From positions 259,404,793 through 259,468,792 of the forward strand of contig OX352772.1 of NCBI GenBank assembly GCA_947095535.1: 64,000 bases of DNA, read 5' to 3'. How positions within the stretch are numbered: position 1 is the stretch's first letter; each line of letters starts with the position of its first letter. The notes under the pieces are model-generated. The model had not been told where the DNA came from. It was given only the letters and a program-made list of their open reading frames with translations, and did no database searches. The position numbers and the translations under genes were made by a program. This DNA is from Poecilobothrus nobilitatus (lineage: Eukaryota; Arthropoda; Insecta; Diptera; Dolichopodidae). Positions 53,327-64,000 of this stretch are shown here, one piece after another.

Positions 53327-56280
53327 GGAAAAATATTAAAATTCTTAATGGACACTGGTTCTAATAAGAATTATATCCAATCTTATTTAGTAAAGAATCC
53401 TATACAAAACAACAAAGCATTCTATGCAAATTCAGTTGGTGGAAATATTCTTATTTCACACCACTTCCTTTTTAATCCATTTAACAATGATATTCCTAAG
53501 TTAAAATTTTTTATTTTACCCAGAATAATGACATTCGATGGAATAATAGGAAATGATAGCCTTAGAGAATTAAATATAGTTATAAATACTAAAGACAATT
53601 ATATTACAATACATTCAAAATTTGAAATTCCAATTAAACAATATATTACGATATCAATTAACAATATTAATATAAGAAATTCTCATTTAATGGAAAATCA
53701 AAAAATCAAACTTAATAATCTTATTAACGATTGTCCACATTTATTCGCGGATCCAAATGAAAGACTTACATATACCACAACTGTTAAAGCTGAAATTAGA
53801 ACTTCCACATCAGACCCCATTTATTCAAAATCATATCCATATCCGATGTGTTTAAAAGAGGAAGTAGAAAAACAGATAAAAGAACTTTTACAAGATGGTA
53901 TTATCAGACCTTCACGGTCACCATATAACTCACCCGTATGGTTAGTACAAAAAAAAGAAGATGCTTCGGGGATAAAAAAACATAGATTGGTTATTGATTA
54001 TAGAAAATTAAATAATGTAACAATAGCCTACAAATATCCAATACCCGATATTAACGAAGTATTAGCCAATTTAGCAAAATAAACTTTTTTCAGTGATCGA
54101 TTTAAAAAGTGCTTTTCACCAAATCTTATTAAAAGAAAAAGATATTGAGAAAACGGCATTTTCGGTAAATAACGGAAAATATGAATTTACGCGTCTTCCC
54201 TTTGGACTTAAAAATGCTCCTTCAATATTTCAAAGAGCTCTTGACAATATTCTTAGAGAACATATCGGTAAAAGATGCTATGTTTATATAGATGATATAA
54301 TCATATTTGGAAGGAGTGAGGAAGAACATTTTGAAAATTTAAATGTTATTTTTCTCACCATGGAGAAAGCCAATATGAAAATACAGTTTGACAAAAGTGA
54401 ATTTCTAAAGACTGAGATTGAATTTTTAGGATTTATAGTATCCCTTGAAGGAATAAAAGCAAATCCGAAAAAAGTGGAAGCAATTTGTCATTTGCCATAT
54501 CCTAAAACTTTGAAAGATTTAAGATCTTTCCTGGGAGTGTCAGGGTATTACAGGTGTCAGGTAATTGCAAAACCCCTGACATCTCTTTTAAGAGGGGAAG
54601 GAGGTCGTGTTTCCAAAACTAAGTCAAGAAACACACCTGTCACTTTAAACGAAGAAGCTTTGAAAGCATTTGAAATTTTAAAGAATTCTCTAATTTCAAA
54701 AGAAGTGTTACTAGCACATCCAAACTTTAATGAAAGTTTTGAACTAACTACAGACGCATCAGATTATGCCATTGGCGCTGTACTTTCTCAAAATAAGAGA
54801 CCTGTAACATTTCTATCAAGAACATTGATAAAAACCGAAGAATCTTATGCAACAAATGAAAAAGAGATGCTTGCTATTATCTGGGCTCTAACCTTAAAGA
54901 ATTTTTTATACGGATCAAAAAGAATTACTATATTTACAGATCACGAACCACTAACGTATGCTCTTAGTAATAAAAATACTAATAGCAAAATGAAAAGATG
55001 GAAAAGTATTTTGGAAGAATATAATTACGAACTAAAATACAAGCCTGGCCATACAAACATTGTCGCTGACGCATTGTCAAGACTAATACCAGGGACACAA
55101 AATAATGCATTAACCAACACTGATCACAGTGATGATAGTTCTCCACAGAATTTAATACCATTTATAGAAACTCCAATAAATGGTTTTAGAAATCAATTAA
55201 TAATAAAAATCGGCCAAAATGATTATGAGTTAGTTAATCCATTCCAAAAATATAATAGACATATCATAACACAAGAAAAATGAACTGAAAATGATTTAAT
55301 TAAGATTTTGAAAAGCTATCTTAATCCAAAAATATTAAATGGAATTATGACAGAAGAAAGTATAATGGGGAAAATTCAAAGTATCTATCCCTTAAATTTT
55401 CAAGACTACAAAATAAGATTCACGAGGATCTTAGTAAAAGACGTTTCAAATGAATCCCAACAAACAGAAATTATTGCTTCAGCACATCGTCGTGCACATA
55501 GAAATGCTGAAGAAAATAGATTACAAATAATTGAAAGGTATTATTTTCCAAAAATGTCTAGCAAATTGAGGAATTTTGCAAAAAATTGCTCAATCTGCAA
55601 AGAAAATAAATATGACCGACATCCAAATACTCCGGAAATCCAAAGTACTCCAATACCAAAGTATGCAGGACGTACACTGCATATTGACATTTTTTCTACC
55701 GAATCAAAGTTAGCATTAACCGCGATAGATAAACTCACGAAATTCGCACATTCAACTCAGCTTCTATTAAATAAATGGTAGAAGATGAAATGAAAGTTAA
55801 AATATTTACCACCCCTCCATACAAAAGTGAGGTAAATGGTCAAATTGAAAGACTCCACTCAACCTTGTCAGAAATTATGAGATGTCTTAAAGCAGAAGAT
55901 ATCAATCGCACTTTTGAACAACTTTTAGAAAGAGCCATAAATGAATATAATTATTCAATTCATTCAACCATTAAAAAGAAACCAGTTGAACTTTTTTTTG
56001 GTAGGACACCTAATTTAAGTCCAGCAGATTCTGAGAAAACTAGGTTAAGTAATATAGAGAAAATTAAAATGAAACAAATGAGGGATTTAGAATATCATAA
56101 CAAAAAAAGGAAACCCATAAAAACTTATACTGCTGGGGAAATCATCTATGTTAAACATAACAAGAGATTAGGCTTTAAACTTACTCATTGATACAAAAAG
56201 GAAGTCGTTAAAGAAGATAAAAATACAATCATTATAACTGCAAGTGGACGAAGGGTACACAAATCTTATATAAAAAATTA
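53279..56280 (+). pseudogene. Unit A pol: protease, RT, RNase H, integrase
   Basis: 53318-54082 has KFLMDTGSNKNYIQ (protease Asp intact), LQDGIIRPSRSPYNSPVWLV and HRLVIDYRKLNNVTIAYKYP. A frameshift follows at 54082. 54093-55283 has SAFHQILLKEKDIEKTAFSV, YVYIDDIIIFG with the RT catalytic pair, VSGYYRCQVIAKPLTSLL with several residues missing, TTDASDYAIGAVLSQNKRPV, FTDHEPLTYALSN and NIVADALSRL. A TGA stop lies at 55281. 55308-55781 holds the integrase zinc domain (HRRAHRN...CSICKENK) and the first Asp (LHIDIFS). The middle of the core with the second Asp is deleted at about 55770-55775. 55775-56191 has PPYKSEVNGQIERLHSTL and the tail, with a stop at 56189. Confidence 0.9.
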
Positions 56281-56295
56281 ATTTCAGGATACTTG

Positions 56296-57794
56296 CATGT
56301 ACCACATTTGGAAATGTAGAAATATTGGATTACACATTATCACAGATAGTAGCTATAAGTATGGGAAAAGCAAATATTCAAGAAGGAAGCTTTAGAATAA
56401 TACACATTACAGAAATAGGAGTCTTGGAGCAAATAATAGATGAAGTCAAATTCACAGTGGAAACACATATTACTAAATCACATCCATTATATCCATATTT
56501 AAATCATGAGATTTTACAACTACAAGAGTGTCTAAATGACATAAAACCAATTCGGAAAAAAAGGTCACTTAATTTTTTAGGTTCCACCTGGAAATGGATT
56601 GCAGGTACTCCTGATCATGACGATTTTGTCATGATAAAGAAAAAGGTAAATAATTTACTGGAGAATAATAATAAATAAGTAATAATAAATAATCTTTACA
56701 ATAAAAAATTAAATAATATAACTAATATTACTAACGCAATATTAAAATCAATCAAACATAACAATATTATTGACAATCAAGCTATATTTAAACTGCAATA
56801 TAAAATTAAATTATTAAAAGAAGAAATTATTAATATCAAATATAGTATTCATTGGGCTAAACTAGGTATGATCAATTCTTTTTTGGTATCAGAAGTAGAG
56901 GTAGAAACGATTACTAAATTATTAGATAACGAACAACTTCCTTATGCTACAGCAGAAGAAGCTTTAGATTTTGCAAACATTAAAATTATAACTAATGGTA
57001 CTAGTTTATTGTATGTATTAGAAATTCCTTTAACTAAATTAGAAACTTATAATAAGTTATTAATAAAACCAATTAAATTTAAAAATGTTATAAATGAAAT
57101 AGAATTTAAGGAAATACTGTCAGATAATAAAAACGTGTACGGAATAAAAGAAAATTGTAATAAAATAAACGATTTAACAATTTGTAATAAAAATAATATT
57201 GTTAACATAGAAAATTCCACTTGTATTAAAAATCTATTTATAAGTAAAAACTCCATATGCAACACCACCAACAACCACCACATACCAACAATAGAAGAAA
57301 TACAGCAAGGCATAATTTTACTAAATCAGTTTGACGGTGAAATCATCATAGGGAACGAAATACGCAACATGACTGGCACATATCTTATAAAATTTCACAA
57401 CACCACAATTTCAATAATGGGGAATACAATTACGTCAAAAGAAATACTAACAACAGAAATATTACCTCCCATCCTTCAACCTAAGTCAATACAAGGTGAT
57501 TTTCGTAAGCACTGATCTCTCGAATTTTTGAAGGAAGTTCACATCAATAATACCAAAGAAATAGAGCTCCTACAACCAGAAAAATCGTTCAACGAAGTAA
57601 TCAGTTATGGATCATCAACAACAGTAGTTATAGTAGTAATCATCATAATCATTAACACAATATTAAAAAAACGACGTAGTTTAACAATCAAGAACATAAC
57701 CAATAAACAAACCACACAACAGAATACAGCTAGTCAACAAGAGCAAAAACTACCACAGATAATTTTAAAATTAACATCAAATGAGGACATTTGA
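56296..57794 (+). pseudogene. Unit A env (errantivirus fusion glycoprotein)
   Basis: A TTTCAG splice-acceptor-like site at 56282-56287 precedes the gene. 56325-56678 contains the furin-type site RKKR followed by SLNFLGSTWKWIAG, the signature of gypsy-group Env. This group is related to baculovirus F proteins. A stop at 56676 and frame gap follow. 56868-57515 is the ectodomain, with several N-x-S/T sites and paired cysteines. A stop at 57513 separates it from 57528-57794, which has the membrane helix VVIVVIIIIINTIL and a cytoplasmic tail. In intact relatives Env allows particle-mediated transfer between cells. Here it is broken at two places at least. Env overlaps nothing and ends 15 bases before the LTR. 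Confidence 0.85.
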
Positions 57795-57798
57795 ATTT

Positions 57799-57809
57799 AA
57801 AGGTGGAGG
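57799..57809 (+). promoter_or_regulatory. Polypurine tract of unit A
   Basis: AAAGGTGGAGG directly precedes the AGTTAAC start of the LTR, the position and composition expected for the plus-strand primer. Confidence 0.75.
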
Positions 57810-58617
57810 AGTTAACCACGTTAATAATATTCAATACTAAAATATTAAAAAAATTCCATAAATAAAAATTATCTAGCAAAATTCTACATTTTAAATAACA
57901 AATAAATAATTTTCTTTATTCTTTGAACTTGAATTATTATGTCATAGTATTTTGCTTAATTAGCATTTAGGTACTTGAATGAAATTACTATAAGAAATTA
58001 CTATAAGAAATTACTATAAAAAATTACTACAAAATATAACGAACCTCAATTGTAAATAAAAATGTGTTCAAACCAAAAATTGTAATTTGACAGTTTGAAG
58101 AAAAACAATAAAAAAAATTATTATTTTTAAAGGTTCTCATATGATAATGTTTAAGTGTTCTAAAAAGAAAGTAGGTTTTTATTTTTTAATAAGAATTTGT
58201 TATTAATAATTGTGTACGTTGTTTTGTCTGATAAGCGAAATTTGTATTACAAATTTAAAGTAAAGTTCTGCTTGATGAAAATTCCGCTTATTATTCAGAA
58301 TAACATTTTTTTTTAGACCACCAAGGAAATAATGTAATGTAATTTTCAATTTTAATAAAAAAATCTAGATTATCAGTTCTAGGAAATGTAATGGTAATCT
58401 AGATAAATCAATGTAATAATAATCTAAATTCTTAAGAAATACTAATCTAAATTTATAAGAAAAAACTGTACTTTTAACAAAAATTTTTATTATAAATAGT
58501 CTAAGAATAATTCAAAAACATTCACTATTAATTTGTTAATAAACCAAGGAGGATTATCTCCTATTAAATTGTAATATTTCGTTGTTCTTATTATCTATCA
58601 TTTAAAATAGATTAACT
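57810..58617 (+). repeat. Shared LTR between errantivirus units A and B (808 bp)
   Basis: The LTR runs from AGTTAAC at 57810 to ATTAACT at 58617. It is the 3' LTR of A and, because a primer-binding site and leader follow at once, the 5' LTR of B. TATAAATAG at 58491-58499 and AATAAA at 58538-58543 are plausible promoter and polyadenylation signals. It lacks the insertion found in the 5' LTR of A. Confidence 0.88.
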
Positions 58618-58634
58618 GGCGCCCGAGCAGGGAC
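58617..58634 (+). promoter_or_regulatory. Unit B primer-binding site, tRNA-Lys type
   Basis: It is identical to the unit A site, again overlapping the last LTR base. Confidence 0.85.
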
Positions 58635-60367
58635 CGTTCGTTAACAATTAGAAAATTCGGTCACGGTTACTAATAAATAAATCACTTTTTTAAGATCTAT
58701 TCTAATTGTTGTATTGTGATCAAGCCTACAAAATACCTAGAGTGAGGCTGCTCTAGGCACAATATAGCAAGTTGACTAGTTTTTGAAAAAAAAGGAAAAT
58801 AAGTGAAAGTAAAAAAATTTTTTTTCGCCCTTACGTAAATATAAATTTATTTAAAATATAACAAGGTGAATAATAATTATTTAAAATTTAAAATAAAAAG
58901 CATCAAAAACATTAAAAGTTAAATAAAATAAAAAAAAACTATAAACAATAAACTATAAACAATAAACTGAAAAAAAAAAATAAAATAAAAGTGATTACAA
59001 TATTGGTACAGTGACAAAAAAAAGAAGATTCTTTGCTGACAAGTGCATCTGGCCTGGTTAATCCGAAACGGAAAAGAGACAACGAACGAGGCGTCCTAGT
59101 AGTGGATGAACAAACGGGAGCACCAGTGATACAGTAACTAAAAATCACCAAAATCACTGTTGCAGCCACTTGTCTCGTAAGCCAGGAGGATCACGCGGTG
59201 CCAAAAATGATGAACTCAGTCATGAGGAGCACAATTTTCATGTGACTTTATAAAATTTTTTTTTTAAGACAAAAAAAAAGAAAACAAAATTTCAGAAAAA
59301 CTAAGATTATAAAAAAAAATTATCCAAAAGAAAAAAAAATATAATAATAAATAAATATTTTGATAAAGAAAAAATAAAAAATTCAAAAACTAATTTTCAT
59401 AAAGAAAAAAATAATTGTCCAAGAACAAGTATCTTTATAATAAGAGAAAATTGAGGCAATTCTCAACGAATTCAACCTCACTTAGCAAAGTTAATTTAAG
59501 TTATATTTTTCTTCTCTCTCAAGAAGATTCCTTGTCAAGAACAAGTATCTATTTTTAACAAGGAGAAAATTGGGGCAATTCTCAACGAATTCAACCTCAC
59601 TTGTCAAGGTTATTGTATTTTTTTTTCCAATGTCCGATTTAAAAATAGAGTCGTTAGAAAACTCTGATACTGAGGACTTTTCTGCACATTTCATAAATTT
59701 AAGACGATCAGAATGGAAAAATTACAATAGAAAATTTATTGAGAGAAAAGTTAAAATTCAAATAAAGAAATTGAATATTAAAAAAATAAAATAAACAAAG
59801 CGCAATTAAACATATTAAAGAATTATAAGAAAAACAATTTTGGGCCCCCAAACAAAATAATTAAGTAGAAATTATTTAAAATAATTATTATAAAAAAAAA
59901 ATATTATAATTTAAACTATTTTATTAAAAATAATTATTATCAAAAAAAAAAAAAAATATTATATTATTATTATAAAAAAAAAAATTAAAATATTATATTT
60001 TAAACTATTTTATTAAAAAAAATTATTATAAGGAAAAAATATATTATAAACTATTAAAGAAATTTTTTACAAAAAATATATTAAAAATTATATTAAATAA
60101 AAAATACATTTCAGTGTAATAGTTAAAGGTAAATCTAGTAATCCATCTTTTTATTATTTTTATGATCTAAAAAAACTTTTTAAAATACTATAGTCTTATT
60201 ATATTTATCTTTATTTTAGTGATTGTTTCTAGTAGTTGATTCTTATAAAATAAATAATTTTTTTTTTCTATCTAGTTGGAGCAGCATTTATTACTCATAT
60301 TTTTTTTTATTACTCATATTTCGTTTATTTTGAAAAAATTTGAGTTTTCTATATATTGTTTTTAACA
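58635..60367 (+). promoter_or_regulatory. Unit B leader
   Basis: Same layout as the A leader, including the duplicated CAAGAACAAGTATCT block (about 59415 and 59533). It keeps about 157 bp (59673-59830) that A lacks, which extends a small frame. The last 500 bp are A/T homopolymer-rich. Confidence 0.55.
59630..59794 (+). CDS. Small leader ORF of unit B
   Basis: Starting at the ATG at 59630 (MSDLKIESLENSDTEDF) the frame gives a 54-residue peptide, acidic at first and very basic at the end (KKLNIKKIK). In unit A the same ATG leads into a stop after 14 codons because of the 157-bp deletion. It could be a remnant of an alternative start region or a chance frame. I know no homologue. Confidence 0.3.
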   Translation: MSDLKIESLENSDTEDFSAHFINLRRSEWKNYNRKFIERKVKIQIKKLNIKKIK

Positions 60368-61796
60368 ATGGCTGATGATAATTCTAGAAATGGGGATGTT
60401 ATTAATAGCGAAGTACCCCCACAAAGCCATACTATTCCCGTAGATGCCTCAGACTTAAAAGCTATTGTAGCAAAATTAGTTGAAATAGAGACGAAGAAAA
60501 TTCGGGAAAGGGAGCAAGCACAAGCTCAGGTTCGAACTGAAATTGAAACCCAGCCCGTACAACCACAAATTCAAGCAATAGGGCAAAATTATTATGAGAG
60601 ATTTTGTCAGAATTTAAAAGTACCTGAAATTGTAAAAGATTTAAAGGAGTTTTCGGGAAAAAAAGGGGAATATGATTATTGGGAACAAGATGTCGAAGAC
60701 GCATTGAACATGTTTGATGACTCAAAAGGAACACAGCAGTACAAGGCAATGTTAAGGACAATTAAGAAAAAAATGTTGTAGAAGCTGAAATTATATTAAA
60801 ATCATATATCACCTCCTTAAACTGGGAAGAAATAAAAAAATGTATGAGACGACATTATGCTGATAAGACTGATATTGACACTATTGAAGAAGAAATGTCT
60901 TCGTTAATAAGAAGTAATAGTTCAACACAAGAATTTTACCGGGAAATCCAACAACACCTTACACAAATTCTAAGTAAATTATCTGCAATGAATCTTGCCG
61001 ACAATGTTCTTCAATCTAATATAGCCACTTATAAAAGAAAAGCTTTAAAAGCTTTTAGCGGGGGTATGCAAGGAGATATACGAAATTTTTTTAAATTGGC
61101 ACACACCTAGGGATTTAACAGAAGCATTTGAAATGTGCTTTAGACTGGAAGACGTGGATGCTAAACCAAACTACAATAAATTAACTTTAAAAGGACCCCA
61201 AAATCTTTTAAATCAACTAAAGGCACCAATTACCCAAATTAATCTTCCACTTAATTCTCCCCCAAACCTGCCACCAAGAGGCAGCAAACCAAACAGATCA
61301 ACAAATGGTCAGAATATATATTTTTCTCCACAATATAACAGCCATAATAAATATTCAAATCCATTCCAAAATCAAAAATCTAATTTTCAAAATATTAATT
61401 TTCAATATAGAAATAATCAAAATAATTTCCAAAATCAAAAATCTAATTTTCAAAATAATAATTTTCAATATAGAAATAATCAAAATAATTTCCAAAATAG
61501 AAACTTCTATAATAATTTCCAGAATAACGGAAATTTTAATCCTGCACATATTAAAAAAGAAAATAGAACACAATATTCTCATGCTGTGAATTAGCAAAAT
61601 TTCAAATGGATGGTCAGATAAAAGACCAAAATCTCAAATGGATGGTCAGATAAATAAAATACAAAGAATACATCATACAGAAACCGAGAAAACAGGTGAC
61701 GAACAACATTACAATAAACATTGCACATGCAATACTCAGGCAGAAAAAAATAGTAATGACAATATTCCCACTAGTAACGAACATTTTTTAGACTAG
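60368..61796 (+). pseudogene. Unit B gag
   Basis: Start, three-frame structure and stops match unit A: frames to 60781, 60844-61110 and 61133-61594, the same 32-bp duplication (about 61604-61667) and the same final stop (61794). Unit B keeps a 33-bp piece (near 61270-61306) encoding PRGSKPNRSTNG that A has lost. I chose the ATG at 60368 because it equals the A start; an ATG four codons upstream (60356) is also in frame. Confidence 0.85.
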
Positions 61797-61837
61797 ATAG
61801 TTCTTCGCTCCCATTCATTGAATATGAAGTGAAGAAC
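61784..61837 (+). promoter_or_regulatory. Unit B gag-pol -1 frameshift signal
   Basis: TTTTTTA at 61784-61790, a 9-base spacer, and GTTCTTCGCT (61800-61809) pairing with AGTGAAGAAC (61828-61837). Heptamer and stem are unchanged from unit A; substitutions fall in the loop. Confidence 0.75.
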
Positions 61838-64000
61838 GGAAAAATATTAAAATTCTTAATAGACACTGGTTCTAATAAGAATTATATCCAATCTTATTTA
61901 GTAAAGAATCCTATACAAAACAACAAAGCATTCTATGCAAATTCAGTTGGTGGAAATATTCTTATTTCACACCACTTCCTTTTTAATCCATTTAACAATG
62001 ATATTCCTAAGTTAAAATTTTTTATTTTACCCAGAATAATGACATTCGATGGAATAATAGGAAATGATAGCCTTAGAGAATTAAATATAGTTATAAATAC
62101 TAAAGACAATTATATTACAATACATTCAAAATTTGAAATTCCAATTAAACAATATATTACGATATCAATTAACAATATTAATATAAGAAATTCTCATTTA
62201 ACGGAAAATCAAAAAATCAAACTTAATAATCTTATTAACGATTGTCCACATTTATTCGCGGATCCAAATGAAAGACTTACATATACCACAACTGTTAAAG
62301 CTGAAATTAGAACTTCCACATCAGACCCCATTTATTCAAAATCATATCCATATCCGATGTGTTTAAAAGAGGAAGTAGAAAAACAGATAAAAGAACTTTT
62401 ACAAGATGGTATTATCAGACCTTCACGGTCACCATATAACTCACCCGTATGGTTAGTACAAAAAAAAGAAGATGCTTCGGGGATAAAAAAACATAGATTG
62501 GTTATTGATTATAGAAAATTAAATAATGTAACAATAGCCTACAAATATCCAATACCCGATATTAACGAAGTATTAGCCAATTTAGCAAAATAAACTTTTT
62601 TCAGTGATCGATTTAAAAAGTGCTTTTCACCAAATCTTATTAGAAGAAAAAGATATTGAGAAAACGGCATTTTCGGTAAATAACGGAAAATATGAATTTA
62701 CGCGTCTTCCCTTTGGACTTAAAAATGCTCCTTCAATATTTCAAAGAGCTCTTAACAATATTCTTAGAGAACATATCGGTAAAAGATGCTATGTTTATAT
62801 AGATGATATAATCATATTTGGAAGGAGTGAGGAAGAACATTTTGAAAATTTAAATGTTATTTTTCTCACCATGGAGAAAGCCAATATGAAAATACAGTTT
62901 GACAAAAGTGAATTTCTAAAGACTGAGATTGAATTTTTAGGATTTATAGTATCCCTAGAAGGAATAAAAGCAAATCCGAAAAAAGCAATTTGTCATTTGC
63001 CATATCCTAAAACTTTGAAAGATTTAAGATCTTTCCTGGGAGTGTCAGGGAGTTACAGGTGTCAGGTAATTGCAAAACCCCTGACATCTCTTTTAAGAGG
63101 GGAAGGAGGTCGTGTTTCCAAAACTAAGTCAAGAAACACACCTGTCACTTTAAACGAAGAAGCTTTGAAAGCATTTGAAATTTTAAAGAATTCTCTAATT
63201 TCAAAAGAAGTGTTACTAGCACATCCAAACTTTAATGAAAGTTTTGAACTAACTACAGACGCATCAGATTATGCCATTGGCGCTGTACTTTCTCAAAATA
63301 AGAGACCTGTAACATTACTATCAAGAACATTGATAAAAGCCGAAGAATCTTATGCAACAAATGAAAAAGAGATGCTTGCTATTATCTGGGCTCTAACCTC
63401 TTTAAAGAATTTTTTATACGGATCAAAAAGAATTACTATATTTACAGATCACGAACCATTAACGTATGCTCTTAGTAATAAAAATACTAATAGCAAAATG
63501 AAAAGATGGAAAAGTATTTTGGAAGAATATAATTACGAACTAAAATACAAGCCTGGCCATACAAACATTGTCGCTGACGCATTGTCAAGACTAATACCAG
63601 GGACACAAAATAATGCATTAACCAACACTGATCACAGTGATGATAGTTCTCCACAGAATTTAATACCATTTATAGAAACTCCAATAAATGGTTTTAGAAA
63701 TCAATTAATAATAAAAATCGGCCAAAATGATTATGAGTTAGTTAATCCATTCCCAAAATATAATAGACATATCATAACACAAGAAAAATGAACTGAAAAT
63801 GATTTAATTAAGATTTTGAAAAGCTATCTTAATCCAAATATATTAAATGGAATTATGACAGAAGAAAGTATAATGGGGAAAATTCAAAATATCTATCCCT
63901 TACATTTTCAAGACTACAAAATAAGATTCACGAGGATCTTAGTAAAAGACGTTTCAAACGAATCCCAACAAACAGAAATTATTGCTTCAGCACATCGTCG
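61790..64000 (+). pseudogene. Unit B pol, incomplete at window end
   Basis: 61829-62593 and 62604-63791 match the unit A frames: protease FLIDTGSNKNYIQ, RT YIDDIIIFG, RNase H TTDASDYAIGAVLSQ. The frameshift at 62593 and the TGA at 63789 are in the same places as in A, as is the deletion after the G-Y-Y-R block (here G-S-Y-R). B additionally lacks three codons near 62985 (VEA) and keeps ALTSLKNF where A has lost a residue. The integrase zinc domain begins at 63816 and runs off the window. Confidence 0.88.

Larger units (their letters stand above)
48210..58617 (+). mobile_element. Errantivirus unit A (endogenous insect retrovirus, Metaviridae)
   Basis: The unit runs LTR - primer-binding site - leader - gag - pol (PR, RT, RNase H, IN) - env - polypurine tract - LTR on the plus strand. 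LTRs start AGTTAA and end TTAACT, as in gypsy-group errantiviruses. The primer-binding site is tRNA-Lys type. All three genes carry lesions. The right LTR (57810-58617) also serves as the left LTR of unit B. Confidence 0.9.
58618..64000 (+). mobile_element. Errantivirus unit B, cut by the window end
   Basis: Leader, gag and pol up to the start of integrase are present and nearly identical to unit A in sequence and in lesions. The env gene and right LTR, if any, lie outside the window. Confidence 0.88.

Noticed and set aside
58995..59135. Plus-strand leader frame with a PKRKR basic motif
   Set aside because: No start codon in unit B, and a stop interrupts the same frame in unit A, so I do not call a gene.

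Overview
The window is strongly AT-rich and consists almost entirely of transposable-element and virus-derived DNA. I found no host gene, rRNA, intact tRNA or CRISPR array. The mix of elements (a Polinton/Maverick relic, gypsy-type LTR elements, an env-bearing errantivirus, CR1/jockey-like LINEs, a MULE with a FLYWCH-type finger, a GTF2IRD2-like hAT, short GTCC/GGAC-rich repeats) points to an insect, most likely a fly. That assignment is inferred from element content only. The texture, with insertions inside insertions and almost every frame broken, looks like heterochromatin or another repeat-dense region.

Region 1 (1-11.1 kb) is a decayed Polinton, a virus-like DNA transposon. It keeps recognisable remains of a nearly complete virion and replication set: a candidate minor capsid protein, an unknown conserved protein and the packaging ATPase (minus strand); integrase with chromodomain, major capsid, Ulp1-like protease and protein-primed PolB (plus strand); and two small proteins of unknown function. 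A GC-rich minisatellite and a 373-bp MITE also lie here. Region 2 (12.1-14.1 kb) is a 17.6/297-like gypsy relic on the minus strand.

Region 3 (14.4-33.7 kb) is a nest. A LINE (LINE-A) was split in its endonuclease domain by a gypsy-like LTR element running on the minus strand from 33268 to 16072. Its LTR remains and a 5-bp target duplication (AATAG at 16067-16071 and 33269-33273) can be read directly. The LTR element was itself interrupted by two copies of a jockey-like LINE (LINE-B), by a compound LINE-tail/microsatellite/tRNA-like SINE insertion, and by a near full-length CR1-like LINE (LINE-C) with a PHD-finger ORF1. Region 4 (33.6-38.2 kb) is a short repeat, R1, split by a third LINE-B copy and a MULE whose ends are inverted arrays of a 15-bp unit.

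Region 5 (38.9-47.3 kb) holds a GGAC-rich dispersed repeat and a second gypsy relic on the minus strand. That relic is interrupted by a complete-ended hAT transposon (42592-45372) with terminal inverted repeats and an 8-bp target duplication. Region 6 (48.2-64.0 kb) is the most coherent part: two errantivirus (insect endogenous retrovirus, Metaviridae) units in head-to-tail tandem sharing the middle LTR (LTR-gag-pol-env-LTR-gag-pol...). Both units carry the same stops, frameshifts and deletions, so the lesions predate the doubling. The gag-pol junction has a TTTTTTA heptamer, a 9-nt spacer and a 10-bp stem-loop, a textbook arrangement for -1 ribosomal frameshifting. The primer-binding site is of tRNA-Lys type.

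All calls rest on reading translated motifs and comparing sequence segments by eye. Family names come from recall of conserved motifs, not from database searches.
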